64,000 nt of DNA from Geodermatophilus telluris (GTDB lineage Bacteria > Actinomycetota > Actinomycetes > Mycobacteriales > Geodermatophilaceae): the NCBI RefSeq assembly GCF_900102745.1, contig NZ_FMZF01000001.1, forward strand, positions 248,001 through 312,000, in the 5' to 3' direction. The notes beneath the pieces are model-generated. The model was given only the letters and a program-made list of their open reading frames with translations, had not been told where the DNA came from and did no database searches. Of the stretch, positions 1 through 7,213 are shown one piece after another (the first letter of the stretch is position 1; every line of letters starts with the position of its first letter). A program made the position numbers and the translations under genes.

Positions 1-49
1 GCCGGGCCGGGTGCTCGACTCGATCGCCGACGTCGTCGGGCTCGTCTAG
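1..49 (+). CDS. C-terminal tail of an upstream gene (partial)
   Basis: Reading from base 2 there is an open frame ending in TAG at 47-49, giving a tail that finishes ...IADVVGLV. Its stop overlaps the stop of the convergent minus-strand membrane protein. Only about 15 residues are inside the window, too few to identify the family, and chance openness cannot be excluded. Confidence 0.4.
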   Translation, partial: PGRVLDSIADVVGLV

Positions 50-555
50 CGGGCCGGTCCCGTCGTCCCCGAGAAGGCCAGCCGCGCCTCCGGGGTGGCG
101 AGCAGGTACAGCTCGGCCACGGCCAGCACGATCAGCGGGACCCCCAGCAGCGGCTGCTGCCCGGGGAAGGCGGTGCTGTAGCCGAACAGGCCGAGCAGGA
201 CCTGCAGGACGACGACCGGCCCGCGCGCCCAGCCGGCGACCCGCCGCAGCCCGGCCGCGGCGACCGCGAGCGCGACGCCGAAGAACCCGACGTAGACCAC
301 CTCGGCCAGCGCCCGGCCCACGCTGTCGGGGTCGCTGGTCAGCGTCAGCCAGAGGACGACGAGCGCGGTGCCCAGCAGCAGCGCGGCCTCGACGGCGGCC
401 ACCAGCGCCGCCCGGCGGACGGCGACCGGCGCCTCGGGAGCGGGGGCGCGCGGCGGGCGGGCCGCGGGCTGCGCGACCCCGCCGAAGAGCCGCTCGGCCC
501 TGCTCGGGCGGCGTGTCGCGTCCTCGTCCGTCACACCAGCGAGGCTACGCGTCAC
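46..555 (-). CDS. Small integral membrane protein, function unknown
   Basis: A 169-residue protein with a charged, proline/alanine-rich N-terminus of about 45 residues, then about four hydrophobic stretches (near residues 47-72, 84-102, 110-125 and 137-153). This fits a small multi-pass protein of the cytoplasmic membrane with a cytoplasmic N-terminus. No catalytic motif is visible. It is divergent from the lipid-kinase gene starting at 606. From memory, a membrane protein sits at the same place next to a lipid-kinase-like gene and whiB1 in M. tuberculosis (Rv3217c), so this is probably the positional homologue. No function can be given. Confidence 0.75.
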   Translation of the reverse strand: MTRSLAGVTDEDATRRPSRAERLFGGVAQPAARPPRAPAPEAPVAVRRAALVAAVEAALLLGTALVVLWLTLTSDPDSVGRALAEVVYVGFFGVALAVAAAGLRRVAGWARGPVVVLQVLLGLFGYSTAFPGQQPLLGVPLIVLAVAELYLLATPEARLAFSGTTGPAR

Positions 556-605
556 CGGTCACGGCACGCCCCGTCCGGCCGGTCCGGGCTCGTTAGCCTG
601 GGCCC

Positions 606-1628
606 ATGCGCGCGCTCGTGGTGGCCAACCCGGCGGCGACGACGACGACCGGCCGGGTGCGCGACGTCCTCGTGGGGGCCCTGGCCAGCGAGCTCAAGGT
701 GGACCTCGCCGAGACCGGTCACCGCGGGCACGCCCGGGAGCTGGGCCGGCAGGCGCTCGACGAGGGGGTCGACGTCGTCGTCGCGCTCGGTGGGGACGGC
801 ACCGTCAACGAGGTGGTCAACGGGCTGCTCGCCGAGGGGCCGGGGGCGCACGTGCCCACGCTGGCCGTCGTCCCCGGCGGCTCGACCAACGTCTTCTCCC
901 GCGCGCTGGGCCGCTCCCGCGACCCGGTCGAGGCCACCGGGGAGATCCTCGACGCGCTGCGCACGGGCCGGACCCGCCGGGTGTCGCTGGGGACCGCCAG
1001 CGCCCGCGGCACCAGCAGCACCCCGGTGCGCGAGGCCGACCCCGCGGTGGCCACCGTCGCCGCGACCGCGGACGCGGCGGCCGACCCGGGGTGGTCCGCG
1101 CCGCGCTGGTTCGTCTTCGCCGCCGGGATGGGCTTCGACGCCGACGTGATCTCCCGCGTCGAGGCGCAGCGGGCCCGCGGGCGCCGCTCCACCGGCGCGC
1201 TGTACGTCCGCGAGGCCACGCGCACCTTCGTGCTCGGCCGCGAGCGGCGCCGTCCGGCCATGACCCTGGCCCTGCCCGGCGAGGAGGACCTCGACGGCCT
1301 GTTCCTCTGCCTGGTCTCCAACGTCAGCCCGTGGACCTACCTGGGCGCCCGGCCGGTGAACCCCAGCCCCGAGGCCTCCTTCGACGCCGGCCTCGACGTG
1401 TTCGCGATGGGCCGGGTGGGCGTGCTGCGGATGCTGCACCACTCCCGGCAGGTGCTCGCCCGCCGTCCCGACGCCCGCGGCCGCGGCGTGCACCGCCGCC
1501 ACGACCTGGCCGAGCTGACCCTGACGGCGTCGCGCCCGCAGGGCTGGCAGCTCGACGGCGACCACCTCGGGACGGCGACCGGGCTGCGGGTGCGGTCGGT
1601 GCCGGCCGCCCTCTCCGTCGTCGCCTGA
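606..1628 (+). CDS. Diacylglycerol kinase-like lipid kinase (DagK/YegS family)
   Basis: A 340-residue soluble protein of the DAGK catalytic family, whose members phosphorylate a lipid hydroxyl with ATP at the membrane surface. Visible signatures are the N-terminal strand RALVVANPAA, the glycine-rich nucleotide loop GGDGTVNEVVNGL at about residues 62-74, and PGGSTNVFSRALG at about 95-107 in place of the usual PxGTxNDxAR. A C-terminal beta-sandwich portion follows (FAAGMGFDADV; SPWTYLGARPVNP). Length is normal for the family. The ATG start at 606 follows a short gap after the divergent membrane protein. From memory, a DAGK-family gene precedes whiB1 in mycobacteria too. The true lipid substrate is unknown. 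Confidence 0.88.
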   Translation: MRALVVANPAATTTTGRVRDVLVGALASELKVDLAETGHRGHARELGRQALDEGVDVVVALGGDGTVNEVVNGLLAEGPGAHVPTLAVVPGGSTNVFSRALGRSRDPVEATGEILDALRTGRTRRVSLGTASARGTSSTPVREADPAVATVAATADAAADPGWSAPRWFVFAAGMGFDADVISRVEAQRARGRRSTGALYVREATRTFVLGRERRRPAMTLALPGEEDLDGLFLCLVSNVSPWTYLGARPVNPSPEASFDAGLDVFAMGRVGVLRMLHHSRQVLARRPDARGRGVHRRHDLAELTLTASRPQGWQLDGDHLGTATGLRVRSVPAALSVVA

Positions 1629-1680
1629 GGACGTCGCCCCACCCGACGGCGCCGCTGCCCGCGCACCCCGACCTCGCCGT

Positions 1681-1722
1681 GTGGTGCCCGACCCCGGCGC
1701 ACGGCGCGAGGTCGGGCACCAC
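1681..1722. repeat. Palindromic repeat, type A, copy 1
   Basis: Perfect 13-bp arms GTGGTGCCCGACC (1681-1693) and GGTCGGGCACCAC (1710-1722) around a 16-base loop. The right arm with its flank (1705-1727, core GCGAGGTCGGGCACCACGGG) recurs exactly at 57345-57367. It lies downstream of the lipid-kinase gene and could also serve as its terminator. Confidence 0.75.
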
Positions 1723-1895
1723 GGGGTGCGGGCGGCCCGCCCCGCGGGTCGACGGCGACACCGCCGCCGAGCGTGTGACCGGCGTCTACGCACGTCAGCG
1801 GGCCGGTGTCAACCACCCCGGTCGAGCCGAGTGGCGCCCTTAGCACGAGCGTGGTGAGCTTGCTCACGAGGGCTTTGAACAGGCCCCGCCTTCGC

Positions 1896-1924
1896 TTGAC
1901 ACGCGGTCCTCAGGTGAAAACATC
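1896..1924 (+). promoter_or_regulatory. Weak candidate promoter for whiB1
   Basis: A perfect TTGACA sits at 1896-1901. About 17 bases later there is only a poor -10 match (AACATC, 1919-1924; AAACAT one base earlier). It lies 143 bases before the whiB1 ATG. No complete CRP-type palindrome was found. Confidence 0.25.
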
Positions 1925-2066
1925 GCGAGAGGAACGCAACCTGCCGGTAACAACACGGCGGGTGGTCGCCGGACTGAGACGCTGGGACACCGGTGTCGCC
2001 TGCGCGAGCGGCCCGACGTCAGCGCTCTGCAGCACGACCGTAGCCGACACCGAGGAGTACACCGAC

Positions 2067-2315
2067 ATGGACTGGCGCCACCGCGCGCTCTGCCGGGACG
2101 AGGACCCCGAGCTGTTCTTCCCCATCGGGACGACCGGCCCCGCCCTCGTGCAGATCGAGCAGGCCAAGGCGGTCTGCGGCCGCTGCTCGGTCGTCTCGTC
2201 CTGCCTGGACTGGGCCCTGAGCTCCGGCCAGGACTCCGGCGTGTGGGGCGGGCTGTCCGAGGACGAGCGACGCGCCCTCAAGCGCCGTCAGTCCCGCGCC
2301 CGCATCCGCGCCTGA
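2067..2315 (+). CDS. whiB1: WhiB1, iron-sulfur transcriptional regulator
   Basis: An 82-residue Wbl-family [4Fe-4S] protein. The four cluster cysteines are C9, C37, C40 and C46 (C-x27-C-x2-C-x5-C), followed by the GVWGG turn and a basic C-terminus (ERRALKRRQSR) for DNA contact. MDWRHRALCRDEDPELFFP at the N-terminus is the WhiB1 signature. Members bind sigma-A region 4, and the cluster reacts with nitric oxide; WhiB1 is essential in mycobacteria. The ATG at 2067 was chosen over longer in-frame starts because GAGGAG at 2052-2057 is well spaced and the length equals the family norm. A strong bidirectional terminator follows at once. Confidence 0.97.
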   Translation: MDWRHRALCRDEDPELFFPIGTTGPALVQIEQAKAVCGRCSVVSSCLDWALSSGQDSGVWGGLSEDERRALKRRQSRARIRA

Positions 2316-2349
2316 CCGACCAGCGCCCGGCCTGAGCCGGACCGCACGA

Positions 2350-2393
2350 CGCCGAGAGGCCGGCGCCCCCGTGGGGGTGCCGGCCTCTCGGCG
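2350..2393. terminator. Bidirectional terminator between whiB1 and pdtaS
   Basis: CGCCGAGAGGCCGGC pairs with GCCGGCCTCTCGGCG, extended inside by a C-run/G-run pair around GT. The stem is nearly perfect and about 20 bp long. It lies between the two convergent genes and can terminate both. Confidence 0.85.
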
Positions 2394-2400
2394 TTCCCGG

Positions 2401-3900
2401 TCAGCGGCGTGGTCGGCCGGCCCCGGGCAGGTCGAGCACGACCTCGGTGCCCGGGCGGCCGGGACCGGGCGGCTGCGCCGGCGTCGTCGTGTGCAGCGTC
2501 CCGCCCAGCTCGCTGGTCACCAGCGTGCGCACGATCTGCAGGCCCAGGCCGTCGCTGAGCGCCGGGTCGAACCCCTCGGGCAGCCCCTGGCCGTCGTCGC
2601 GCACCCGCACCACCAGGTCCTCGCCGTCGCGCTCGGCCACCAGCTCGATCGAGCCGGGCTGGCCGTCGGCCGGGAAGGCGTGCTCGGCGGCGTTGTGCAG
2701 CAGCTCGGTGACCGCCATGACCAGCGGGGTCGCGGTGGCCGCGGGCAGCTCGCCGAACGCCCCCACGCGGCGGGTGCGCGCCGCCGGGCCGATCGAGGTC
2801 AGGTCGCCCAGCATCGGCAGCACCTGGTCGAGCACGCCGTCGACGTCGACGACGTCCTCGCGGCTGCCGGCCAGCGTCTCGTGCACCACCGCGATCGAGG
2901 CCACCCGGCGCACCGACTCCTCCAGCGCGGCCCGCGCCGCCGGCTCGGTCATCCGCCGGGCCTGCAGCCGCAGCAGCGCCGCGACCGTCTGCAGGTTGTT
3001 CTTCACCCGGTGGTGGATCTCGCGGATGGTCGCGTCCTTGGTGAGCAGCGCCCGGTCGCGGCTGCGCAGGTCGGTGACGTCGCGGACGAGCACCAGCGCG
3101 CCCTCCTCGGCGCCCGGCGCCTGCAGCGGCAGCGCGCGCACCAGCAGCGTGGCGCTGCGGCCCTCGACGTCGGCGGGCTCGGGGAACCGCCCGGCCACCG
3201 CCGCCGAGATGTTCGCCGCGACCGCCTCCCCGGCCACCCCGTCGGCGGCCGCCGACCGCGTCACCCGCGCCAGGTCGGCGCCGGCCAGGTCACCGGTCAC
3301 CCCCAGCCGCCGGAAGGCCGACAGCGCGTTGGGGCTGGCGTAGACGGCGCGGCCGGCGGCGTCCAGCCGCACCAGCCCGTCGCCCACCCGCGGGCTGAGC
3401 TCACCGTCGAGCAGCTTCTCCGGGGGGAAGGTGCCGGCCGAGACCATGAGGCAGAGGTCGGCGGCGATGTCGAGGTAGGTCAGCTCCAGCGTCGACGGCG
3501 ACCGGGTCACGGCCAGGTTGGTGTCCTTGGCGAGCACCGCGACGACGACGCCGTCGTGCCGCACCGGGATGACCTCCCGCCGGCGCGGGCTGGCGCCCGA
3601 CCAGTCCGGGTCCCCCTCGGTCACCGGCCGGCCCTCGCGGTGGGCCAGCCGGAACGGCTCCGCGTCGGGGCCGGCCACCTCGCTGCCCACGAGGTCCTCG
3701 GGCTGGCTGGTCGGCGCCGTCAGCGGCCGCACCTGGGCCACGCACCACCAGGCGCCGGTGCGCAGCGGCACCCACAGCGTGAGGTCGGCGAAGGCCAGGT
3801 CGGCCAGCAGCTGCCAGTCGGCCACCAGCCGCCGGGCGTGGTCGACCTGCGACGGCGCGGACGCCGAGCCGCGGTGCAGGCGTTCGGAGAGGGTGCTCAT
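2401..3900 (-). CDS. pdtaS: PdtaS-like sensor histidine kinase
   Basis: A 499-residue cytosolic kinase with no membrane segment. The N-terminal half reads as GAF-like and PAS-like sensor domains (about 1-280). Then comes a HisKA_2/HWE-type dimerisation helix with HHRVKNNLQ near residues 296-304, whose second His is the expected phosphate acceptor. The ATPase domain has an N-box (ELLHNAAEH), a G1 loop (DDGQGLP) and GLGLQIV. Family members phosphorylate ANTAR-type response regulators. The start at ATG 3900 matches the conserved MSTLSERLHR opening; a GTG nine codons earlier is possible. From memory pdtaS follows whiB1 in mycobacteria. A REC-less ANTAR protein is encoded at 48386, but pairing the two is speculation. 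Confidence 0.9.
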   Translation of the reverse strand: MSTLSERLHRGSASAPSQVDHARRLVADWQLLADLAFADLTLWVPLRTGAWWCVAQVRPLTAPTSQPEDLVGSEVAGPDAEPFRLAHREGRPVTEGDPDWSGASPRRREVIPVRHDGVVVAVLAKDTNLAVTRSPSTLELTYLDIAADLCLMVSAGTFPPEKLLDGELSPRVGDGLVRLDAAGRAVYASPNALSAFRRLGVTGDLAGADLARVTRSAAADGVAGEAVAANISAAVAGRFPEPADVEGRSATLLVRALPLQAPGAEEGALVLVRDVTDLRSRDRALLTKDATIREIHHRVKNNLQTVAALLRLQARRMTEPAARAALEESVRRVASIAVVHETLAGSREDVVDVDGVLDQVLPMLGDLTSIGPAARTRRVGAFGELPAATATPLVMAVTELLHNAAEHAFPADGQPGSIELVAERDGEDLVVRVRDDGQGLPEGFDPALSDGLGLQIVRTLVTSELGGTLHTTTPAQPPGPGRPGTEVVLDLPGAGRPRR

Positions 3901-3977
3901 GGTGCTGTCGAGGGTAGGTCGGGGCACCGCCGCACCCGCGGTACCGGTACGGCGGCGTCCTCCTAGGCTCGGGAGCC

Positions 3978-4481
3978 GTGGCCGCGCCGTCCCCCCTCCC
4001 GCCCGTTCCGGTCGAGGAGGCCGTGCCCGCGGACTTCCCGCGCATCGGCGCGTTGACCGCCGGCGTCTACCGCGACGAGGACCTGGCCTCCGAGCACTAC
4101 CTGCCCGCGCTGGCCGACGTGGCCGGCCGGGCCGGGCGCTCGACCCTGCTGGTCGCGCGCGACGGCGGCGAGGTGGTGGGGGCCGTGGCGCTGGTCCTGG
4201 CGGGCGACTTCGGCGAGGTCACCGAGTCCGACGACGAGGCGGCGTTCCGGATGCTCGTCGTCGACCCGGCGGCCCGCGGCCGCGGCGTCGGGGAGCTGCT
4301 CGTCCGGGCGTGCCTCGACCGCGCGCGGGCGGCGGGCCGGCGGCGCGTGGTGCTCTCCACCGACCCGCGGATGGCCGCCGCGCACCGGCTCTACCGGCGG
4401 CTGGGCTTCACCCGGCTGCCGGCGCGCGACTGGTCGCCCGTGTCCGGCGTCGACCTCATGGTGTACGCGCTCGACCTGTGA
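3978..4481 (+). CDS. GNAT-family N-acetyltransferase
   Basis: A 167-residue acetyl-CoA-dependent acetyltransferase. The acetyl-CoA binding loop is visible as DPAARGRGVGELLVRACL (V/I-x-x-x-x-R-G-x-G-x-G/A pattern, about residues 95-112), followed by AAAHRLYRRLGF typical of the C-terminal GNAT strand-helix. The substrate cannot be read from the sequence. GTG at 3978 is the only sensible start and lies 77 bases from the divergent pdtaS start. Its 3' end overlaps the convergent acyltransferase gene by 26 bases. Confidence 0.85.
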   Translation: MAAPSPLPPVPVEEAVPADFPRIGALTAGVYRDEDLASEHYLPALADVAGRAGRSTLLVARDGGEVVGAVALVLAGDFGEVTESDDEAAFRMLVVDPAARGRGVGELLVRACLDRARAAGRRRVVLSTDPRMAAAHRLYRRLGFTRLPARDWSPVSGVDLMVYALDL

Positions 4482-5976
4482 CCCCCGCCGTCGCGGGGAC
4501 CCCGGCGGCCGCCGCCAGCGCGTCGAGCTCGTCGAGGACGTCGGCCAGCAGCACGTCGACGTCGGGCAGCAGCTCGGCGCACGAGACCAGGCCCCAGTCG
4601 AGCCGGTCGAGGTAGCTCTGCACCGTGATGTTGAGCCCCTGCCCCTCGATGATCGTCGACACCGGGAAGTAGTGCTCGAGCCGCGCGCCCGCCGCGTACA
4701 GCGGGGTGCGCGGTCCGGGCACGTTGGAGATGACGAGGTTGCCCGGCGACAGCCGCGAGCCCAGGCGCAGCCGGGCACTGAGCCGCATCGCCCGCGCGAA
4801 CACCGCCGGCGGCGGGAACTCCGCGAAGTCGGTGAGCCGCTCGGCGGGCAGCGCGGAGAACAGCTCCTTGCTGCTGGCCATCGACTCGTGCACCCGCCGG
4901 ACCCGCTGCACGGGGTCGGGCTCGTCGGTGGGCAGGACCGCCGAGAGCATCGACACCCGGTTGGTCCAGCGGTCGGTCTCCTCCCCGGTGCGCACCGAGA
5001 CGGGCACCAGCGCCACCAGCGGGTCGTCGGGCAGCGCGCCGCGGCGGTCGAGGAAGGTGCGCAGCCCGCCGGCGCACGCGGCCATCACGACGTCGTTGAC
5101 CGTGGCGCCCAGCGCCGACTTCACCTGCCGGACCACGTCGAGCGACGTCGACCGGATGGCGAGCTTGCGGTGCGGGGTGATCGGCCCGTTGAACGGCGTG
5201 CGCGGCGGCCGGACGCTGGGCAGCGGCGCCGTCCGGTCGGGCTCCTCGGGGCGGCTGCGGCCGAGGTTGAGCACCGTGCCGAGCGGGCCGCGCAGGCTGC
5301 GGCGGACGTCGTTGGCGGCGCGGACCAGCACCGGGTTGCGGGTCGCCCGGCCCACCTCGCGGGCGGTGCGGGCGGCGAGCAGCACCCCGCGCGCGGGCTT
5401 GCGGGCCAGGCCGAGGGCGCCGCGGGCCAGCATCTCCAGGTCACCGGGCGGCCGCTCGGGCGTCCACGGGTCACCCTCGGGGGGCACGGTGGAGCCCTGC
5501 GGGCTGTCGTCGAGCATGAGCGTCATCAGCTCCACGCCCGACGCCCCGTCGATCGTGGCGTGGTGGACGATCGTGAGGACGGCGAAGCGGCCGTCGGCCA
5601 GCCCCTCGATGACGTAGGACAGCCACAGCGGCTTGCGCCGGTCGAGGGGCCGGGAGACCAGCCGGCCGGCGAGCGCCGCGAGCTGGTCGTCGGTGCCCGG
5701 CGGCGGGACGGCGGTGTGGCGCACGTGGAAGTCGAGGTCGAAGGCGGGGTCGGCCACCCAGTAGGGGTGGTCCAGGCCCAGCGGCACCTCGGCCAGCCGC
5801 CGGCGCAGCGGCTCGAGCAGGTGCAGCCGCTGCTGGAGCTGGGCGCGCCACGCGTCGTAGGGCCGGTAGTCGGCCGTGTCCGGGCGGGTGTAGACCGACA
5901 GGCTCGACACGTGGCCGAACTGCGCGGACGTCTCCAGGTGCAGGAACGTCGCGTCCAGACCCGACAGCTGCTTCAC
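4456..5976 (-). CDS. Wax ester synthase / diacylglycerol acyltransferase (WS/DGAT)
   Basis: A 506-residue member of the bacterial WS/DGAT family, which esterifies diacylglycerol or long-chain alcohols with acyl-CoA to make storage lipid. The opening LSGLDATFLHLET is typical. The catalytic HHxxxDG motif is intact as HHATIDG near residue 137, and the C-terminal NVPGPRTPLY block is the usual second signature. GTG 5976 was chosen because GGGGAGGT lies eight bases upstream and it gives the family N-terminus; upstream in-frame codons look non-coding. It is divergent from a lipase-like gene (6114), suggesting a small neutral-lipid synthesis/turnover pair. Confidence 0.92.
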   Translation of the reverse strand: MKQLSGLDATFLHLETSAQFGHVSSLSVYTRPDTADYRPYDAWRAQLQQRLHLLEPLRRRLAEVPLGLDHPYWVADPAFDLDFHVRHTAVPPPGTDDQLAALAGRLVSRPLDRRKPLWLSYVIEGLADGRFAVLTIVHHATIDGASGVELMTLMLDDSPQGSTVPPEGDPWTPERPPGDLEMLARGALGLARKPARGVLLAARTAREVGRATRNPVLVRAANDVRRSLRGPLGTVLNLGRSRPEEPDRTAPLPSVRPPRTPFNGPITPHRKLAIRSTSLDVVRQVKSALGATVNDVVMAACAGGLRTFLDRRGALPDDPLVALVPVSVRTGEETDRWTNRVSMLSAVLPTDEPDPVQRVRRVHESMASSKELFSALPAERLTDFAEFPPPAVFARAMRLSARLRLGSRLSPGNLVISNVPGPRTPLYAAGARLEHYFPVSTIIEGQGLNITVQSYLDRLDWGLVSCAELLPDVDVLLADVLDELDALAAAAGVPATAGVTGRARTP

Positions 5977-6113
5977 GGCGGCTGACCTCCCCGGGACGGC
6001 GACACGGGGGCCGGCCGGCGCCCCGCGACGTGCTGGCGAGTGTGTCAGGGCCCACACTCGGCTGCGAGGGGGCCGGCGCCCGTCCGGGCCCCACGGACAC
6101 GAGGACACCGTCG

Positions 6114-6926
6114 ATGCGCACTGCCGCGCTCCCCCGCACCCCGGCCGGCGAGGCCCCTCCGTGGCTGGGCGCCTCCCCGGTCGCCGCCCTGCTCGCGGCC
6201 CAGCGGCCGTGGCGCGAGGCGGCCGCGCTGGTGCGCTCGCCCGTGTGGCGGGGCGTCGGCGTGCCGGACGGCGGCGGGCTGCCGGTGCTGCTGGTCCCCG
6301 GGTTCCTGGCCGGTGACCCGTCGCTGTCGCTGCTCGACCGCTGGCTGCGGGCCCGGGGCTACCGGACGTGCACCTCGCAGATCCGGGTCAACGTCGACTG
6401 CACCGGCCTGGCCGTCGAGCGCCTCGAGCGCCGGTTGGTCGAGCTCACCGACCGGACCGGGCGGCCCGCGGCGATCGTGGGGCAGAGCCGCGGCGGGCTG
6501 TTCGCCAAGCTGGTGGCCGCGCGCCGGCCCGACCTCGTCCGCGGGATCGTCACGCTGGGCAGCCCGAACGTCGACCACATGGCGATCAACCCGCTGGTCG
6601 CCGCGCAGGTGCGGCTGGTCGCGGCCCTCGGCACGGCCGGGGTGCCCGGGCTGTTCCGGGACGACTGCGTGCGGGGCGGGTGCGCCGACGACCTCGCCGC
6701 CGAGCTCGCCCGGCCCTTCCCCGCGCAGGTGCCCTACGTCTCGGTCTACTCGCGCAGCGACTGGGTGGTCGACTGGCACGCGTGCCTCGACCCGGCCGCC
6801 GAGCACGTGGAGGTCGACTCCAGCCACGTCGGCATGAGCGTCCACCCGGCGGTCTACCGGCTGCTCGGCGAGCGGCTGGCCGCCCTGGCGGCGCGGACGG
6901 CGGCCCCGACCCCGGCCCCGGCCTGA
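6114..6926 (+). CDS. Lipase-like alpha/beta hydrolase
   Basis: A 270-residue alpha/beta hydrolase of the triacylglycerol-lipase type. PVLLVPGFLAGD forms the oxyanion strand, the nucleophile elbow is GQSRGG near residue 124, and an HVGMS motif near the C-terminus supplies the probable catalytic His. No secretion signal is evident, so it probably acts in the cytoplasm or on lipid bodies. ATG 6114 is used; an in-frame upstream extension overlaps the divergent promoter region and is unlikely. Head-to-head arrangement with the WS/DGAT gene suggests a link to neutral-lipid turnover, which is inference. Confidence 0.85.
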   Translation: MRTAALPRTPAGEAPPWLGASPVAALLAAQRPWREAAALVRSPVWRGVGVPDGGGLPVLLVPGFLAGDPSLSLLDRWLRARGYRTCTSQIRVNVDCTGLAVERLERRLVELTDRTGRPAAIVGQSRGGLFAKLVAARRPDLVRGIVTLGSPNVDHMAINPLVAAQVRLVAALGTAGVPGLFRDDCVRGGCADDLAAELARPFPAQVPYVSVYSRSDWVVDWHACLDPAAEHVEVDSSHVGMSVHPAVYRLLGERLAALAARTAAPTPAPA

Positions 6927-6932
6927 GGGGGC

Positions 6933-7157
6933 TCAGCCGTCGGCGACGGTGGCGATCAGGTCGCCCTCCTGGAGCACCTCGCCCTCGACGACGTGCAGCT
7001 CCTGCACCACGCCGGCGCGCTCGGTGAGGACGGGGATCTCCATCTTCATCGACTCCAGCACGACCAGCGTGTCCCCGGCGGCGACCTCGGTCCCCGGTGC
7101 GACCAGCACCCGCCACACGCTGGAGACCATCTCGGCGTGGATCTCCTCGACCGCCAC
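6933..7157 (-). CDS. Small biotin/lipoyl carrier protein (TB7.3-like)
   Basis: A 74-residue stand-alone biotinyl domain. The biotinylation site is ESMKMEIPV, with the modified lysine between the two methionines, set in the usual beta-hammerhead (VAAGDTLVVL before; GEVLQEGDLIATV after). GTG 7157 was chosen because GGGAGGTG lies just upstream and it gives the family length of about 71-75. From memory this is the mycobacterial TB7.3 (Rv3221c) position, between pdtaS and rsrA. It lies downstream, on the same strand, of a carboxylase-like gene that lacks an ATP-grasp core (7214-8263), which may be its partner. Confidence 0.92.
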   Translation of the reverse strand: MAVEEIHAEMVSSVWRVLVAPGTEVAAGDTLVVLESMKMEIPVLTERAGVVQELHVVEGEVLQEGDLIATVADG

Positions 7158-7213
7158 GCGGCACCTCCCTCGGGTCGGGTCCCATCCAAGCAGGTGACGG
7201 GCCCGCGCCCGCC

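Larger units (their letters stand above)
1629..2066. other. 438-base intergenic region upstream of whiB1
   Basis: No gene is convincing here; an in-frame upward extension of whiB1 exists but lacks a start with a ribosome binding site. The region holds a palindromic repeat at 1681-1722, which has a relative near 57340, and a weak TTGACA box at 1896-1901. The long leader suggests whiB1 transcription is controlled here. Confidence 0.6.

Noticed and set aside
1773-1796. CRP/cAMP site upstream of whiB1
   Set aside because: A GTGTGACC half occurs but the matching TCACA half at the right spacing is absent.
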